Shown here piece by piece: positions 6,728 through 15,515 of a stretch of DNA of 64,000 nt (position 1 is the stretch's first letter; each line of letters starts with the position of its first letter). Below the pieces are notes generated by a model. The model had not been told where the DNA came from. It saw only the letters and a program-made list of their open reading frames with translations, and made no database searches. This DNA comes from DATLLN01 sp963720885 (GTDB lineage: Bacteria > Actinomycetota > Thermoleophilia > Gaiellales > JAICJC01), in the NCBI GenBank assembly GCA_963720885.1, contig CAVRGW010000002.1, forward strand, positions 620,001-684,000. Reading direction: 5' to 3'. A program made the translations under genes and the position numbers.

Positions 6728-9301
6728 GTGGCCCGTAGACCCGCCAAGTCGCGCCTCGCTGCCCAGGATGAGGCGACCCGGACGCTGGCCGCCGCGTCCA
6801 GCCTGCGCGAAGCCGCCCCGCGGGTGCTCGCCCTGCTTGGCACGTTCCTGGAATGGGAGCTGGGCGCCGTCTGGCTGGTCGACCCGGCCACCGACGAGCT
6901 GCGCTGCTCCGAGATCTGGAGCACCGAGGAGATCGACGCCCGCGCGTTCACCCGGCTGTGCCGCCGCGCGCGGTTCGCGCGGGGCGCGGGCATCCCCGGC
7001 AGGGCCTGGGCGGAGGGCGAGCCGATCTGGGTCTCCGACGTCGCGGCCATGGCGCGCTCCAGCCGCGTCCGTAACACCGCCGGCATCGGCCTGCACACGG
7101 CGTTCGCCTTCCCGATCACGGTCGGCGACCAGACCGTCGGGGCCATCGAGTTCTTCTCCACCGACATCCGCCAGCCGGACGCCGAGCGGCTGGCCCTGAT
7201 CGCCTCGATCGGCGGGCAGCTCGGCCTGTACATCGGCCGGGCGCGCGCCCAGACGATGGCGCGCCGGGCCGCGGCCGTGACCCGTGCGATCATGGAGTCG
7301 TCGCCCGATTGCATCATCACCGTCGACGGCGATCGCATCGTGACGGGCTGGAATCCCGCTGCCGAGCGGACGTTCGGCCGCACACGAAAGGCCGCGGTCG
7401 GCAAGCCGCTTTGCGAGGTCACGGGGCTGGACGGCGAGTCCGCCGGCGCGCTGTCGGCGATCCGCGCCGGTGGCGCCCCGGTCGAGGTCGAGGTGAGCCT
7501 GGTCGATGTCGGCGACCGCGACCACCCGACGCGCGCGGTGTACGTGCGCGAGCGGGCGGCCGACCCCGAGTGGGAGACGGCGCTGGCCGTGCACGACAGC
7601 GCCCTGGCCGCCGCGGCGAGCGGCATCGTGATCTGCGACGCCCGCGCGGACGACCAGCCGATCGTGTACGTCAATCCGGCCTTCGAGCGGATCACCGGCT
7701 ACGCCCGGGATCAGGCGCTGGGCCGCAACTGCCGGTTCCTGCAGGTGCCGGAGACCGACGCCGACATCCTCGCGGCGCTGCGCGGCTCGCTCGAGACCGG
7801 ACGGCCCTTCTCGGGCACGGTGCTCAACGCCCGTGCGGACGGCGCGCGGTTCTGGAGCGAGCTCTCGATCACACCGTCGCACGATGCCGACGGCACCGTC
7901 ACGCACTTCGTCGGCGTGATCACCGACATCACCGCACAGCGCGAAGCCGAGGAGCGGATCGAGCATCTCTCCCATCACGACCCGACGACGGGCCTGACGA
8001 ACCGGCAGATGTTCACCGAGCACCTCGAGCTGGCGCTGGCCCGCGCCGAGCGGCACGGGCATGCGGTCGCGGTGCTGGCGATCGATCTCGACGGCTTCCG
8101 GCTGGTCAACGACAGCTTCGGCCACGAGGCGGGCGACGAGCTGCTGCGGCAGACCGCCGACCGACTGACCCGCGTGACGCGGTCGGCGGACGTGGTCGCC
8201 CGCCACGGCGCGGACGAGTTCCTGGTGCTGATCGGCGACCTCGAGCCGACGCGCGGCATGGGCCGAGGTCCCGCCAACCACGCCGACGCGATGCAGATCG
8301 CCAACGCGATCGCCGGGCAGATCTCGATCGCGCTGCAGGCGCCCTACACCATCTCGCGCACCGAGATCTTCGTCGGTGCCACCGTGGGCATCGCGTTGTC
8401 TCCGTCGGATGCGGGGGACCGCGACGGGGTGCTCCGCGCGGCGTTTGCCGCCGTCGAGGCGGGACGCCAGCGGCACAGCCCTATCGAGCACGCGCCGAGC
8501 CTCAGCCCGGACGAGACGATCCGGCGCATGTCGCTTGCATCGCGGCTCCAGCGGGCGATCCGCCGCGACGAGTTCGTGCTCCACTACCAGCCCGTGCTCG
8601 ACCTGCAGGCCGGCGGCGTGGTCGGCGTAGAGGCGCTCGTCCGCTGGGACGACCCGGAGCGGGGGCTGGTCGCACCTGGCGACTTCATCCCGCTGGCGGA
8701 GCGGCTGGGCATGATCCAGCCGATCTCCAACTGGGTGATCTCGACGGCGTTCGCCCAGGCCAGCGCCTGGCATGCCGACGGCGTCGACGTCGAGATCGCG
8801 GTCAACCTGCCGCCGGTGCTCTGGCAGACGGCGCTCGTGCAGCAGCTGTCGACCGAGCTCGAGACGCACGGCCTGGACGCCGCCAAGGTGCTGATCGAGG
8901 TGACCGAGTCCGCCGCGATGACCGACCCCGACCGCACGCAGCGCGTGATGGCCGAGCTGCACGACCGCGGGCTCAGGCTCGCCATCGACGACTTCGGCAC
9001 CGGCTATTCGTCGCTCTCGCGACTCAAGCAGATGCCGGTGACCACGCTGAAGATCGACCGCTCGTTCGTCAGCGATCTGCCCCACGACGGCGACGCCGCC
9101 TCGATCGTGCGGACGATCATCCAGCTGGCGCACAACCTCGGCATCGACCCGCTCGCCGAGGGCATCGAGACGCTCGCCCAGCGCCGCTTCCTGGTCGAGC
9201 ACGACTGCCGCCTGGGCCAGGGCTTCCACTTCTCCAAGCCCGTCCCCGCCGAGCAGATCCCCGGCCTGTACCACCGGCTCGCCGCCCGCCGCGCGGCGTG
9301 A
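6728..9301 (+). CDS. GAF-PAS-LOV-GGDEF-EAL signalling protein (putative blue-light c-di-GMP phosphodiesterase)
   Basis: 857 residues, no membrane segment. Order: GAF (~25-175), PAS (~180-280), a second PAS of LOV type (~290-395), GGDEF (~400-560), EAL (~595-845). The LOV core GRNCRFLQ carries Cys335, the residue that forms the flavin adduct in phototropin-type LOV domains. The GGDEF signature is GADEF (494-498), a degenerate form. The EAL domain keeps E635AL, IEVTES, the DDFGTGYSS loop, LKID and EGIET, so phosphodiesterase activity is likely. Predicted role: light- or redox-gated breakdown of cyclic di-GMP in the cytoplasm. Transcribed alone. Confidence 0.9.
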   Translation: MARRPAKSRLAAQDEATRTLAAASSLREAAPRVLALLGTFLEWELGAVWLVDPATDELRCSEIWSTEEIDARAFTRLCRRARFARGAGIPGRAWAEGEPIWVSDVAAMARSSRVRNTAGIGLHTAFAFPITVGDQTVGAIEFFSTDIRQPDAERLALIASIGGQLGLYIGRARAQTMARRAAAVTRAIMESSPDCIITVDGDRIVTGWNPAAERTFGRTRKAAVGKPLCEVTGLDGESAGALSAIRAGGAPVEVEVSLVDVGDRDHPTRAVYVRERAADPEWETALAVHDSALAAAASGIVICDARADDQPIVYVNPAFERITGYARDQALGRNCRFLQVPETDADILAALRGSLETGRPFSGTVLNARADGARFWSELSITPSHDADGTVTHFVGVITDITAQREAEERIEHLSHHDPTTGLTNRQMFTEHLELALARAERHGHAVAVLAIDLDGFRLVNDSFGHEAGDELLRQTADRLTRVTRSADVVARHGADEFLVLIGDLEPTRGMGRGPANHADAMQIANAIAGQISIALQAPYTISRTEIFVGATVGIALSPSDAGDRDGVLRAAFAAVEAGRQRHSPIEHAPSLSPDETIRRMSLASRLQRAIRRDEFVLHYQPVLDLQAGGVVGVEALVRWDDPERGLVAPGDFIPLAERLGMIQPISNWVISTAFAQASAWHADGVDVEIAVNLPPVLWQTALVQQLSTELETHGLDAAKVLIEVTESAAMTDPDRTQRVMAELHDRGLRLAIDDFGTGYSSLSRLKQMPVTTLKIDRSFVSDLPHDGDAASIVRTIIQLAHNLGIDPLAEGIETLAQRRFLVEHDCRLGQGFHFSKPVPAEQIPGLYHRLAARRAA

Positions 9302-9350
9302 CGCCGGGCAGGCAGTCGCAAACCGTGGTCGGCGTGACTACGATCGATCG

Positions 9351-10052
9351 ATGATCGCCGCGCGTCATCGCGAACGCCATCTGAGCCACCGAACCGGATG
9401 GCTCCGAGCGGCGGTGCTGGGAGCGAACGACGGCATCGTCTCCACGGCTGCAATCATCGTTGGCGTTGCCTCGGCGGACTCGACCCGGGCGGCGATCCTC
9501 ACCGCAGGGACCGCCGGGCTCGTCGCTGGGGCCGCCTCGATGGCCGCGGGCGAGTACGTCTCGGTGAGCTCGCAGGCCGACGCGGAGCGCGCTGACCTGG
9601 CGGTCGAACAGAACGAGCTCCGCAGTGACCCTGAAGGCGAGCAGCAAGAGCTCGCCGCGATCTACCTCAAGCGCGGCCTCTCGAGACGGCTGGCGAACGA
9701 GGTGGCAGCCGAGTTGAGCGCTCGGGATGACCTGCTGCAGGTGCACGCACGCGACGAGCTCGGCATGACCGAGCTCTCGCATGCCCGGCCGCTTCAGGCG
9801 GCCGGGGCCTCCGCGACCTCATTCACCGTGGGAGCGGCGTTGCCCCTGATCGCGGTCATCCTCGCGCCCGCCGCGGCCCGGATCGCCGTGACGATGGCAG
9901 CGACCACGGTCGCGCTGGCCGTCACCGGATGGGCGGGCGCCCGCTTGGGAGGCGCACCTCCGGCGCGAGGAACCATCCGGGTCGTCGTCTGGGGAATCGC
10001 GGCGATGCTGCTGACGATGGTCGTCGGCCGCGTCGTCGGCACCGCCGTGTGA
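9351..10052 (+). CDS. VIT1/CCC1-family Fe2+/Mn2+ transporter
   Basis: 233 residues. The first helix carries the family signature LGANDGIVSTAAIIVGVA, followed by AGAASMAAGEYVSVSSQ, both diagnostic of VIT/CCC1 proteins. A charged cytoplasmic segment (QNELRSDPEGEQQELAAIYLKRG) is the metal-binding domain, and three more helices complete the five-helix topology. The family moves ferrous iron or manganese out of the cytosol, usually by proton antiport. ATG 49 bases downstream of the LOV protein stop; cotranscription is possible but not shown. Confidence 0.9.
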   Translation: MIAARHRERHLSHRTGWLRAAVLGANDGIVSTAAIIVGVASADSTRAAILTAGTAGLVAGAASMAAGEYVSVSSQADAERADLAVEQNELRSDPEGEQQELAAIYLKRGLSRRLANEVAAELSARDDLLQVHARDELGMTELSHARPLQAAGASATSFTVGAALPLIAVILAPAAARIAVTMAATTVALAVTGWAGARLGGAPPARGTIRVVVWGIAAMLLTMVVGRVVGTAV

Positions 10053-10067
10053 CCGTCGGGCGGGCGG

Positions 10068-10895
10068 TCAGCCCCAGATGCTGAGCTCGATCTCGCGCGC
10101 TTTCTCGGCGAAGCGGCCGTCCGGCGAGACCGCGCGCAGCAGCGCCCGCAGGTCGCGCTCGAACGCGTCGCGGCGCCCGCCGAACAGGTGCGGCGCAGCC
10201 GAGGACAGCGAGAAGACGGACGCGACGATTTCATCCTCGGAGCGCAGGAAGACCTCGCCGCGCGGGACGGTGACGCGCCGCGGCCCATTGAATCCGGCCC
10301 GCCGGTAGACGTCGTCCTCGGCCCGGGAGGCGTGGGCAGGCCTGCGGCCGCGACCGGCGCGGGGCGTGGCGCCGAGGTAGCGCGCGACCAGCTCCGAGAT
10401 CTCCTCGCGCGGTGGCGACGGCGCCGGCAGCGGCTCGTCCATCGCCACCCCGCGGTGGGTGGTGGCCCCGACGTGCACCAGCCTGCCGCCCGGCTCGAGC
10501 ATGCCGCGGACGAGCGCCGCGACGCGATCACCGTCCATCCAGTGGAACGACTGGGCGAACGTCACGACGCGGAACTCACCGAGATCCGCCGGGAGATCCT
10601 CGGCGCGGATCCGCGCCCAGCGGACGTTGCCAACGCCGGCGTCCCCTGCCCTTCTCTCCGCTTCGTCGATCATGCCCGCGTCCGCGTCGACGCCGACGGC
10701 CTCGGCGAACAAGGGTGCCAGTGGCAGCGTCAGCGAGCCGGGCCCGCAGCCGACGTCCAGCAGGCGGCCGGTGCCGTCGAGCTCAAGCTCGGCGCGGACG
10801 ATCCCGGGAAGCGCCCCGGGGTACGGCAGCCGCCCCGCCGCGTAGTAGGCGGCGCTCCCGGCGTACAGCGACTCGTCCCAGCGCCAGGCGCTCAG
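10068..10895 (-). CDS. class I SAM-dependent methyltransferase, probable CTG start
   Basis: Motif I is LLDVGCGPGSLTLPLA, followed by an acidic strand end AVGVDADAGMIDEAE and FAQSFHWMDGDRV, typical of the type 11 methyltransferase fold. Homologous proteins usually begin just before a WRWDE..Y.GSA.YY segment. Here that segment is preceded by CTG at 10895, whose TGA overlaps the stop of the upstream gene in the CTGA arrangement. I see no ATG, GTG or TTG at a suitable place, so translation probably starts at CTG through coupling (275 residues). Substrate unknown. Confidence 0.75.
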   Translation of the reverse strand: MSAWRWDESLYAGSAAYYAAGRLPYPGALPGIVRAELELDGTGRLLDVGCGPGSLTLPLAPLFAEAVGVDADAGMIDEAERRAGDAGVGNVRWARIRAEDLPADLGEFRVVTFAQSFHWMDGDRVAALVRGMLEPGGRLVHVGATTHRGVAMDEPLPAPSPPREEISELVARYLGATPRAGRGRRPAHASRAEDDVYRRAGFNGPRRVTVPRGEVFLRSEDEIVASVFSLSSAAPHLFGGRRDAFERDLRALLRAVSPDGRFAEKAREIELSIWG

Positions 10896-11176
10896 CTGAT
10901 CGTCTCGACCGGCACCTCGTAGTACTCGACCGACGTCCTGCGCTCGCCCGAGCCCGGGTTCATCGCGTTCAGCGCCTCGTCGCCGCGCCGCATCGCGTCC
11001 TCGCTGTCGAACAGGGTGATGCCAATGCCCTTGCCGGTCTTGCGGTCGACGAGCATCAGCATCTTCGCCCCCTCGAGACCCTCGGGCGTGTCGCCCTTCA
11101 CCTCGGCCTGGACGAACTGAATCGCCTGGTCGACGCTGGCCGGATCGCTCTGGAATGTTGCCATTCGTGCGTACAT
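10892..11176 (-). CDS. small dimeric alpha/beta-barrel-like protein
   Basis: 94 residues. ATG 11176 is preceded by AGGGAG at a good distance. The pattern MYARMATFQSDPASVDQAIQ, LMLVDRKTGKGIGITLFDSE and SVEYYEVPVE resembles antibiotic-biosynthesis-monooxygenase or stress-responsive barrel proteins, which dimerise through a beta sheet. No catalytic residues can be assigned. Translationally coupled to the methyltransferase by a 4-base overlap, so the two proteins may work together. Confidence 0.7.
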   Translation of the reverse strand: MYARMATFQSDPASVDQAIQFVQAEVKGDTPEGLEGAKMLMLVDRKTGKGIGITLFDSEDAMRRGDEALNAMNPGSGERRTSVEYYEVPVETIS

Positions 11177-11211
11177 TGTGTCTCCCTGCGCTCGGTCGGT
11201 AGGTTCTGACG

Positions 11212-12117
11212 ATGCCCAAGCAGCGCCCGGACGAAACGATAGTCCTCGCCGGGCTCCGCGGGCACGGCTGGGAGCCGTCCTCGCTGAAACCGCTCGCGGG
11301 CGGCGAGTGGTCGCGGGCATACGCGTTTCGCGACGGCGATCGGGATCTGGTTGTCCGCGCCGGCGCGTACGTCGAGGACTTCCAGAAGGATCGCTTCGCC
11401 ATGCGGTTCGCGTCGTCCGACCTGCCGGTGCCACCCGTGCTGGAGATCGGCGAGCTTCCGGAGGGCGGGTACTACGCCGTCTCGGAACGCGTGACCGCGG
11501 GCTCCTGGCTCGAGGATCTGAAGGGTGCGGCGCTCGACGACGCGCTCCCAGCGATCGGTCGGATGCTGGCCGCGATGCGCGCGGCGGACACGTCGGGCAC
11601 GACCGGCTATGGCAGCTGGGACCCAGCGGGCAACGCGCCCAGCCGCAGCTGGGGCGACGCGCTGCTGGAGGTGGGCAACGACCCCGGCGACCGTCTGCCC
11701 GGCTGGCGTGCCAGGCTCGAGGACTCACCGACCGGGGCGAGGCCCTACGACGACGCGTTCGCCGCACTGGCGAGGCTCGCCCCGGATGCGCCGGACGAGC
11801 GCTGCCCGATCCACGCCGACCTGCTGCACCGAAACGTCATCATCGCCGGGCCGCGCATCGCCGGCGTGTTCGATTGGGGGTGCGCCATGTACGGGGACGG
11901 CGTATACGACCTGGCGTGGCTGGACTTCTGGTCGCCGTGGCATCCCGGCTGGGCTGCGGTCGACGTGCTGGAAGTGGGCAAAGGTATCCCCGACCTGGAG
12001 CGGCGGATCGTCACCTGCGGACTTCACATCGGCCTCGCGAATATGGCGTACCAGTCGTTCACGGAACGCTGGGATGACCTCAGCGCGACGGCACGACGCA
12101 CGCTCGGACTGCTCTGA
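11212..12117 (+). CDS. aminoglycoside phosphotransferase (APH)-family kinase
   Basis: 301 residues, one-domain kinase-like fold. The catalytic loop is PIHADLLHRNVII (HxDxxxxN, Brenner motif) and the magnesium-binding motif is VFDWGCAMYGDGVYDLAW. The N-terminal lobe contains LVVRAGAYVEDFQKDRFA. This order is closest to the hygromycin-B kinase / APH branch of small-molecule kinases. A resistance function should not be assumed, since chromosomal members phosphorylate many alcohol substrates. Divergent from the small barrel protein 36 bases away. Confidence 0.8.
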   Translation: MPKQRPDETIVLAGLRGHGWEPSSLKPLAGGEWSRAYAFRDGDRDLVVRAGAYVEDFQKDRFAMRFASSDLPVPPVLEIGELPEGGYYAVSERVTAGSWLEDLKGAALDDALPAIGRMLAAMRAADTSGTTGYGSWDPAGNAPSRSWGDALLEVGNDPGDRLPGWRARLEDSPTGARPYDDAFAALARLAPDAPDERCPIHADLLHRNVIIAGPRIAGVFDWGCAMYGDGVYDLAWLDFWSPWHPGWAAVDVLEVGKGIPDLERRIVTCGLHIGLANMAYQSFTERWDDLSATARRTLGLL

Positions 12118-12294
12118 TGCTCCGCAGAGGAGTTCAGATGCTTTCGGATCCAGCTGTGATACCTCGCGACGTGTAGTGTGGTGACAACCGCCGGCACCCG
12201 GGGGCGACCACACGCCGCCCGGCCGAGTTCGGCGACCCCACGACCGTGTTACCTGGTGAACTCGTCGGTTGACACCAGACGGAGTCCAGGCTCG

Positions 12295-14391
12295 GTGAGA
12301 GCTGTAGCCGTGGCGACGCCACGGGACATCGACGGCGGTGCTCGCCCGCCGCGAAACGCGGCCCGGCGCCCCGATATCCAGGGCCTGCGCGCGGTCGCCG
12401 TGCTGCTCGTGGTGCTGGGCCATGCACACGTGCCGTTGCTCGCGGGTGGTTATGTCGGCGTCGATGTGTTCTTCGTCATCTCCGGATTCCTGATCACCGG
12501 GTGGCTCCTGCGCCGTGCCACCGAGACCCGTCGTGTCCCGTTCGGCGAGTTCTACGGTGCACGTGCACGGCGCATCCTTCCGGCTGCGACCCTGACGCTG
12601 GTCGCCACGGCCGTGGCTTGCACGTACCTCCTGAATTACGTACGGGCCGCCGCCGCGCTACGTGATGAAGCCTGGGCCGCGGTCTTCGCGGCCAACATTC
12701 ACTTCTCCCAGGTGAACGCGAATTACTTCGCGGCCGACGATCCGCCGTCACCGATCCAGCATTTCTGGACGCTGGCGGTGGAGGAGCAGTTCTACCTTCT
12801 CTGGCCACTGCTGCTGGCGGGGCTGATGCTGGTCAGCGGCCGGCGAGGCGCCGGACGCGGACCGCCTCGGATGAGGGCGCTCACGGTGCTTGTCGCAGCC
12901 GGCGTCGTGGCGTCGCTTGCGTGGTCGATCCACGTCACCTCGTCCGATCCGCAGGCGGCCTATTTCTCGGCCACCGCACGCGCATGGGAGCTCGGAATCG
13001 GGGCGCTCGTCGCGGTCGCACTAGCTGACATAGCGCGTGTACCGATCTGGATACGAGCGCTCGCGACATGGGCGGGACTCGCCGGCATCGTGGTGGCGGC
13101 GGTCGCATACGACGGGGGCACGGCCTTCCCCGGGTATGCCGCGCTCCTGCCCGTCCTTTCGGCCGCGCTGATCATCGCGGGTGGCGTACGCGCGAGCCCA
13201 CGGCACGGGGTCCGGGTCCTGCTCGACCGCAGGCCGATGCGCCTGGTCGGAGATCTGTCCTACTCCCTGTATCTCTGGCACTGGCCGGTGCTGGTGATCG
13301 CCCTGGGGTACGCCGGCCATGACCTGCCGCTGGCCGCGAACCTCGCACTGATCGGCGGGGTGTTCCTGCTGAGCCTTGCAACCTACTCGCTGTTCGAGAA
13401 TCCGCTGAGGCATGGGCGGCTCCTGCGGCCGACTCGATCGGCGCTCGTTCTCTGGCCGAGCACCATTGCAGCCGTCGTGCTCGTCGCCGCGCTTGCTTCG
13501 GCGTCGCTGACCCAGCAGCAGGCGGCGGCCGCGCGGCTCAGCGCCGCCGCGGACAACGCTCCGAATGGCGTCGACCGGGGAGATCCGCTCCCGGGCTACT
13601 ACCGGGCGAGCGTTGCCGAAAGCGTGACGACCACGCGAATGGCCGCGCCGGTGCCGGACGCGCTGGCACCGCCGCTGCAACGCCTGCCCGCCGACGTCGT
13701 CGACATCAAGGGGTGCTACGCCATCGGCTCGAACGGCCCGATCTGCCGTTGGGGGGACCCCGAAGCGCGTCGTGTGGCCGTGGTGCTGGGCGACTCCCAC
13801 GCGCGGATGTGGCTGCCGGGGTTCCAGAGGTTCGGCCAGGATCGGCACTGGCAGGTGGTGCCGCTGATCAAGCTTGGGTGCGTATCGGCCTTGATCTACG
13901 AGAACGCCGCCTGCACCGCGTGGTTCACGTGGGCGCTCGACACCATCCGCAGCCTCCGCCCCAGCGTCGTCATCGTGTCGCACTTCTGGTCATCCTGGGG
14001 CACGCTCGGATCCAGTGCATTGCAGCGGGAACTGGCGGACGTCTCAGCCCTTGCCCCGGTCACGGTGCTGGTGGAGGACCCGCCACCCAAGGCTCAGACA
14101 CCCGTGGACTGCCTCCTCTCGCGAGACTCGACCCTCGGATCGTGCGTGTTCCCCATCGATGCCGAGGAGCGGGCCACGTACCACACGGTCCGTACGTTCG
14201 CCCGGACGTCGGGGGTCCGATACCTGCCCACGGTGCAGTGGATCTGCTCCGGCGGTCGCTGCCCCACCGTCATTGGCAACGTCGTCGCCTACCGGGACAC
14301 CGACCACCTCTCGGCGACCTATTCCAGGCTGCTGGCCGGCCCGTTCGCCCGCCTGCTCGCCGCCCGCGCGGAACCGGTCGAGGCCGGCTGA
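12295..14391 (+). CDS. acyltransferase 3 (OafA-like) with C-terminal SGNH domain
   Basis: Membrane acyltransferase joined to an SGNH hydrolase-like domain, as in OafA/OatA enzymes that acetylate surface polysaccharides. The N-terminal part begins RRPDIQGLRAVAVLLVVLGH with the conserved His, then GGYVGVDVFFVISGFLIT, and the HFWTLAVEEQFYLLWP motif; about ten helices follow. The C-terminal domain shows VVLGDSHARMW (block I) and DTDHLS (Asp and His). The frame stays open from 12178; I prefer GTG 12295 or 12310 because the family has a short leader before RPDIQGLRA. Not in an obvious operon. Confidence 0.85.
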   Translation: MRAVAVATPRDIDGGARPPRNAARRPDIQGLRAVAVLLVVLGHAHVPLLAGGYVGVDVFFVISGFLITGWLLRRATETRRVPFGEFYGARARRILPAATLTLVATAVACTYLLNYVRAAAALRDEAWAAVFAANIHFSQVNANYFAADDPPSPIQHFWTLAVEEQFYLLWPLLLAGLMLVSGRRGAGRGPPRMRALTVLVAAGVVASLAWSIHVTSSDPQAAYFSATARAWELGIGALVAVALADIARVPIWIRALATWAGLAGIVVAAVAYDGGTAFPGYAALLPVLSAALIIAGGVRASPRHGVRVLLDRRPMRLVGDLSYSLYLWHWPVLVIALGYAGHDLPLAANLALIGGVFLLSLATYSLFENPLRHGRLLRPTRSALVLWPSTIAAVVLVAALASASLTQQQAAAARLSAAADNAPNGVDRGDPLPGYYRASVAESVTTTRMAAPVPDALAPPLQRLPADVVDIKGCYAIGSNGPICRWGDPEARRVAVVLGDSHARMWLPGFQRFGQDRHWQVVPLIKLGCVSALIYENAACTAWFTWALDTIRSLRPSVVIVSHFWSSWGTLGSSALQRELADVSALAPVTVLVEDPPPKAQTPVDCLLSRDSTLGSCVFPIDAEERATYHTVRTFARTSGVRYLPTVQWICSGGRCPTVIGNVVAYRDTDHLSATYSRLLAGPFARLLAARAEPVEAG

Positions 14392-14403
14392 CCCACCTCG
14401 CGC

Positions 14404-15159
14404 CTACCAGGGGCTGCCGAGCGCGACCTTGACGGCCTCGCCGCTCACGCCGCCGGACTCCTCGGACGCGAAGAAGGCGATCATCTCGGCCACCTCCTGC
14501 GGGGTCGCGACCCGGCCGGGCAGGTACAGCGCGTTGCGCTCCGCCCAGACCTCATCGGCTGTGATGCCGCGGCGGCGGGCGGTCTCGGCGGCCGACTTCT
14601 CGGCCATCTCGGTGCGCACCCAGCCGGGCAGCACCGCGTTCGACGTCACGCCGAACGGCCCGCCGTCCTGGGCGACCGACCGCATCAGCCCGATCAGCCC
14701 GTGCTTGGACGCGCTGTACGCGCTGCCCTCCCGCTCCGCCAGCTCGCCGGCGGTCGAGCTCGTGAAGACGACCCGGCCGTAGCCGCGATCGGCCATGCCA
14801 CCGACGATCAGGCGCGACAGGTGGAACGGGCCGTCGAGGTTGATCCGCATCGTCTCGTCCCAGACTTCGATGTCCTGTTCCCAGATCACCCGCTCGTGCG
14901 CGGAGCCGATGCCGTGGTTGCAGACAAGGATGTCGACCGGCCCCAGGCGCCGCTCCGTCTCGGCCACGGTCTGAGCGCAGCCGCCGGCGTCGCCCAGATC
15001 GGCAACCAGATAGTCCATGCCGAGCTCGGTCAGCTCGTGCTTGCTGCGCGAGACCGCCATCACCCGCGCACCGCGCTCGGCCAGCAGCAGCGACGCCGCC
15101 TTGCCGATCCCGCGGCCGGCGCCGGTGACGAGGGCGACCCGCCCCTCGACGCCGCTCAT
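14404..15159 (-). CDS. short-chain dehydrogenase/reductase
   Basis: 251 residues. The cofactor loop TGAGRGIGKAA, NHGIGSAHE (in the NNAG position), the catalytic Ser in FTSSTAGE and the YSASK motif are all present, so it is a catalytically complete classical SDR. Basic residues after the second strand (VSRSKHEL) suggest NADP(H), by inference. It is the last gene of the 17091-14404 operon, with ATG overlapping the Rieske gene stop by 4 bases. Likely oxidises or reduces an alcohol/ketone in the same pathway. Confidence 0.85.
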   Translation of the reverse strand: MSGVEGRVALVTGAGRGIGKAASLLLAERGARVMAVSRSKHELTELGMDYLVADLGDAGGCAQTVAETERRLGPVDILVCNHGIGSAHERVIWEQDIEVWDETMRINLDGPFHLSRLIVGGMADRGYGRVVFTSSTAGELAEREGSAYSASKHGLIGLMRSVAQDGGPFGVTSNAVLPGWVRTEMAEKSAAETARRRGITADEVWAERNALYLPGRVATPQEVAEMIAFFASEESGGVSGEAVKVALGSPW

Positions 15160-15515
15160 GCCTCCACCAGCACTCGGCCGTCCTCGACGCGCACCGGGTA
15201 CACGGCGACCCGCATCCGGCCGTCCTCAGGGCACGCACCGCTGTCCAGGTCGAACTCCCAGCCGTGCCAAGGACAGTGGAGCACGCGGCGATCGGTCTCG
15301 AGGCCGTAGCTGCCCGGCGTGCCGGTCTCGCGGCTGCGGATCGTCCCCTTGCACAGCGGGGCACCCATGTGAGGGCAGCGGTTGCGGATCGCCACCGGCC
15401 GGCCGCTGTGCTCGTCGAGCATCACGCCGATCTCCCGGCCGCCGGCGAGGGCGATGACGACGCCGTCCCGCTGCAGCTGGTCGACCGACGCGACGTCGTG
15501 CCAGGCGCGGCTCAT
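15156..15515 (-). CDS. Rieske [2Fe-2S] protein, ferredoxin-like
   Basis: 119 residues consisting only of a Rieske domain. The cluster ligands are visible as CPHMGAPLC and CPWHGWEFDLDSG, giving two Cys and two His. There is no catalytic oxygenase domain, so it should act as an electron-transfer ferredoxin or small subunit, not as an oxygenase itself. It overlaps the amidohydrolase stop and the SDR start by 4 bases each. The partner oxygenase is not in the window. Confidence 0.85.
   Translation of the reverse strand: MSRAWHDVASVDQLQRDGVVIALAGGREIGVMLDEHSGRPVAIRNRCPHMGAPLCKGTIRSRETGTPGSYGLETDRRVLHCPWHGWEFDLDSGACPEDGRMRVAVYPVRVEDGRVLVEA

Noticed and set aside
6698..9274. 858-codon open frame on the minus strand
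   Set aside because: Exactly antisense to the LOV-GGDEF-EAL gene, which has clear domains; long antisense frames are expected in high-GC DNA.
11212..12117. Calling the APH-type gene an antibiotic-resistance gene
   Set aside because: Family motifs show only a small-molecule kinase; no mobile element or resistance context is present.
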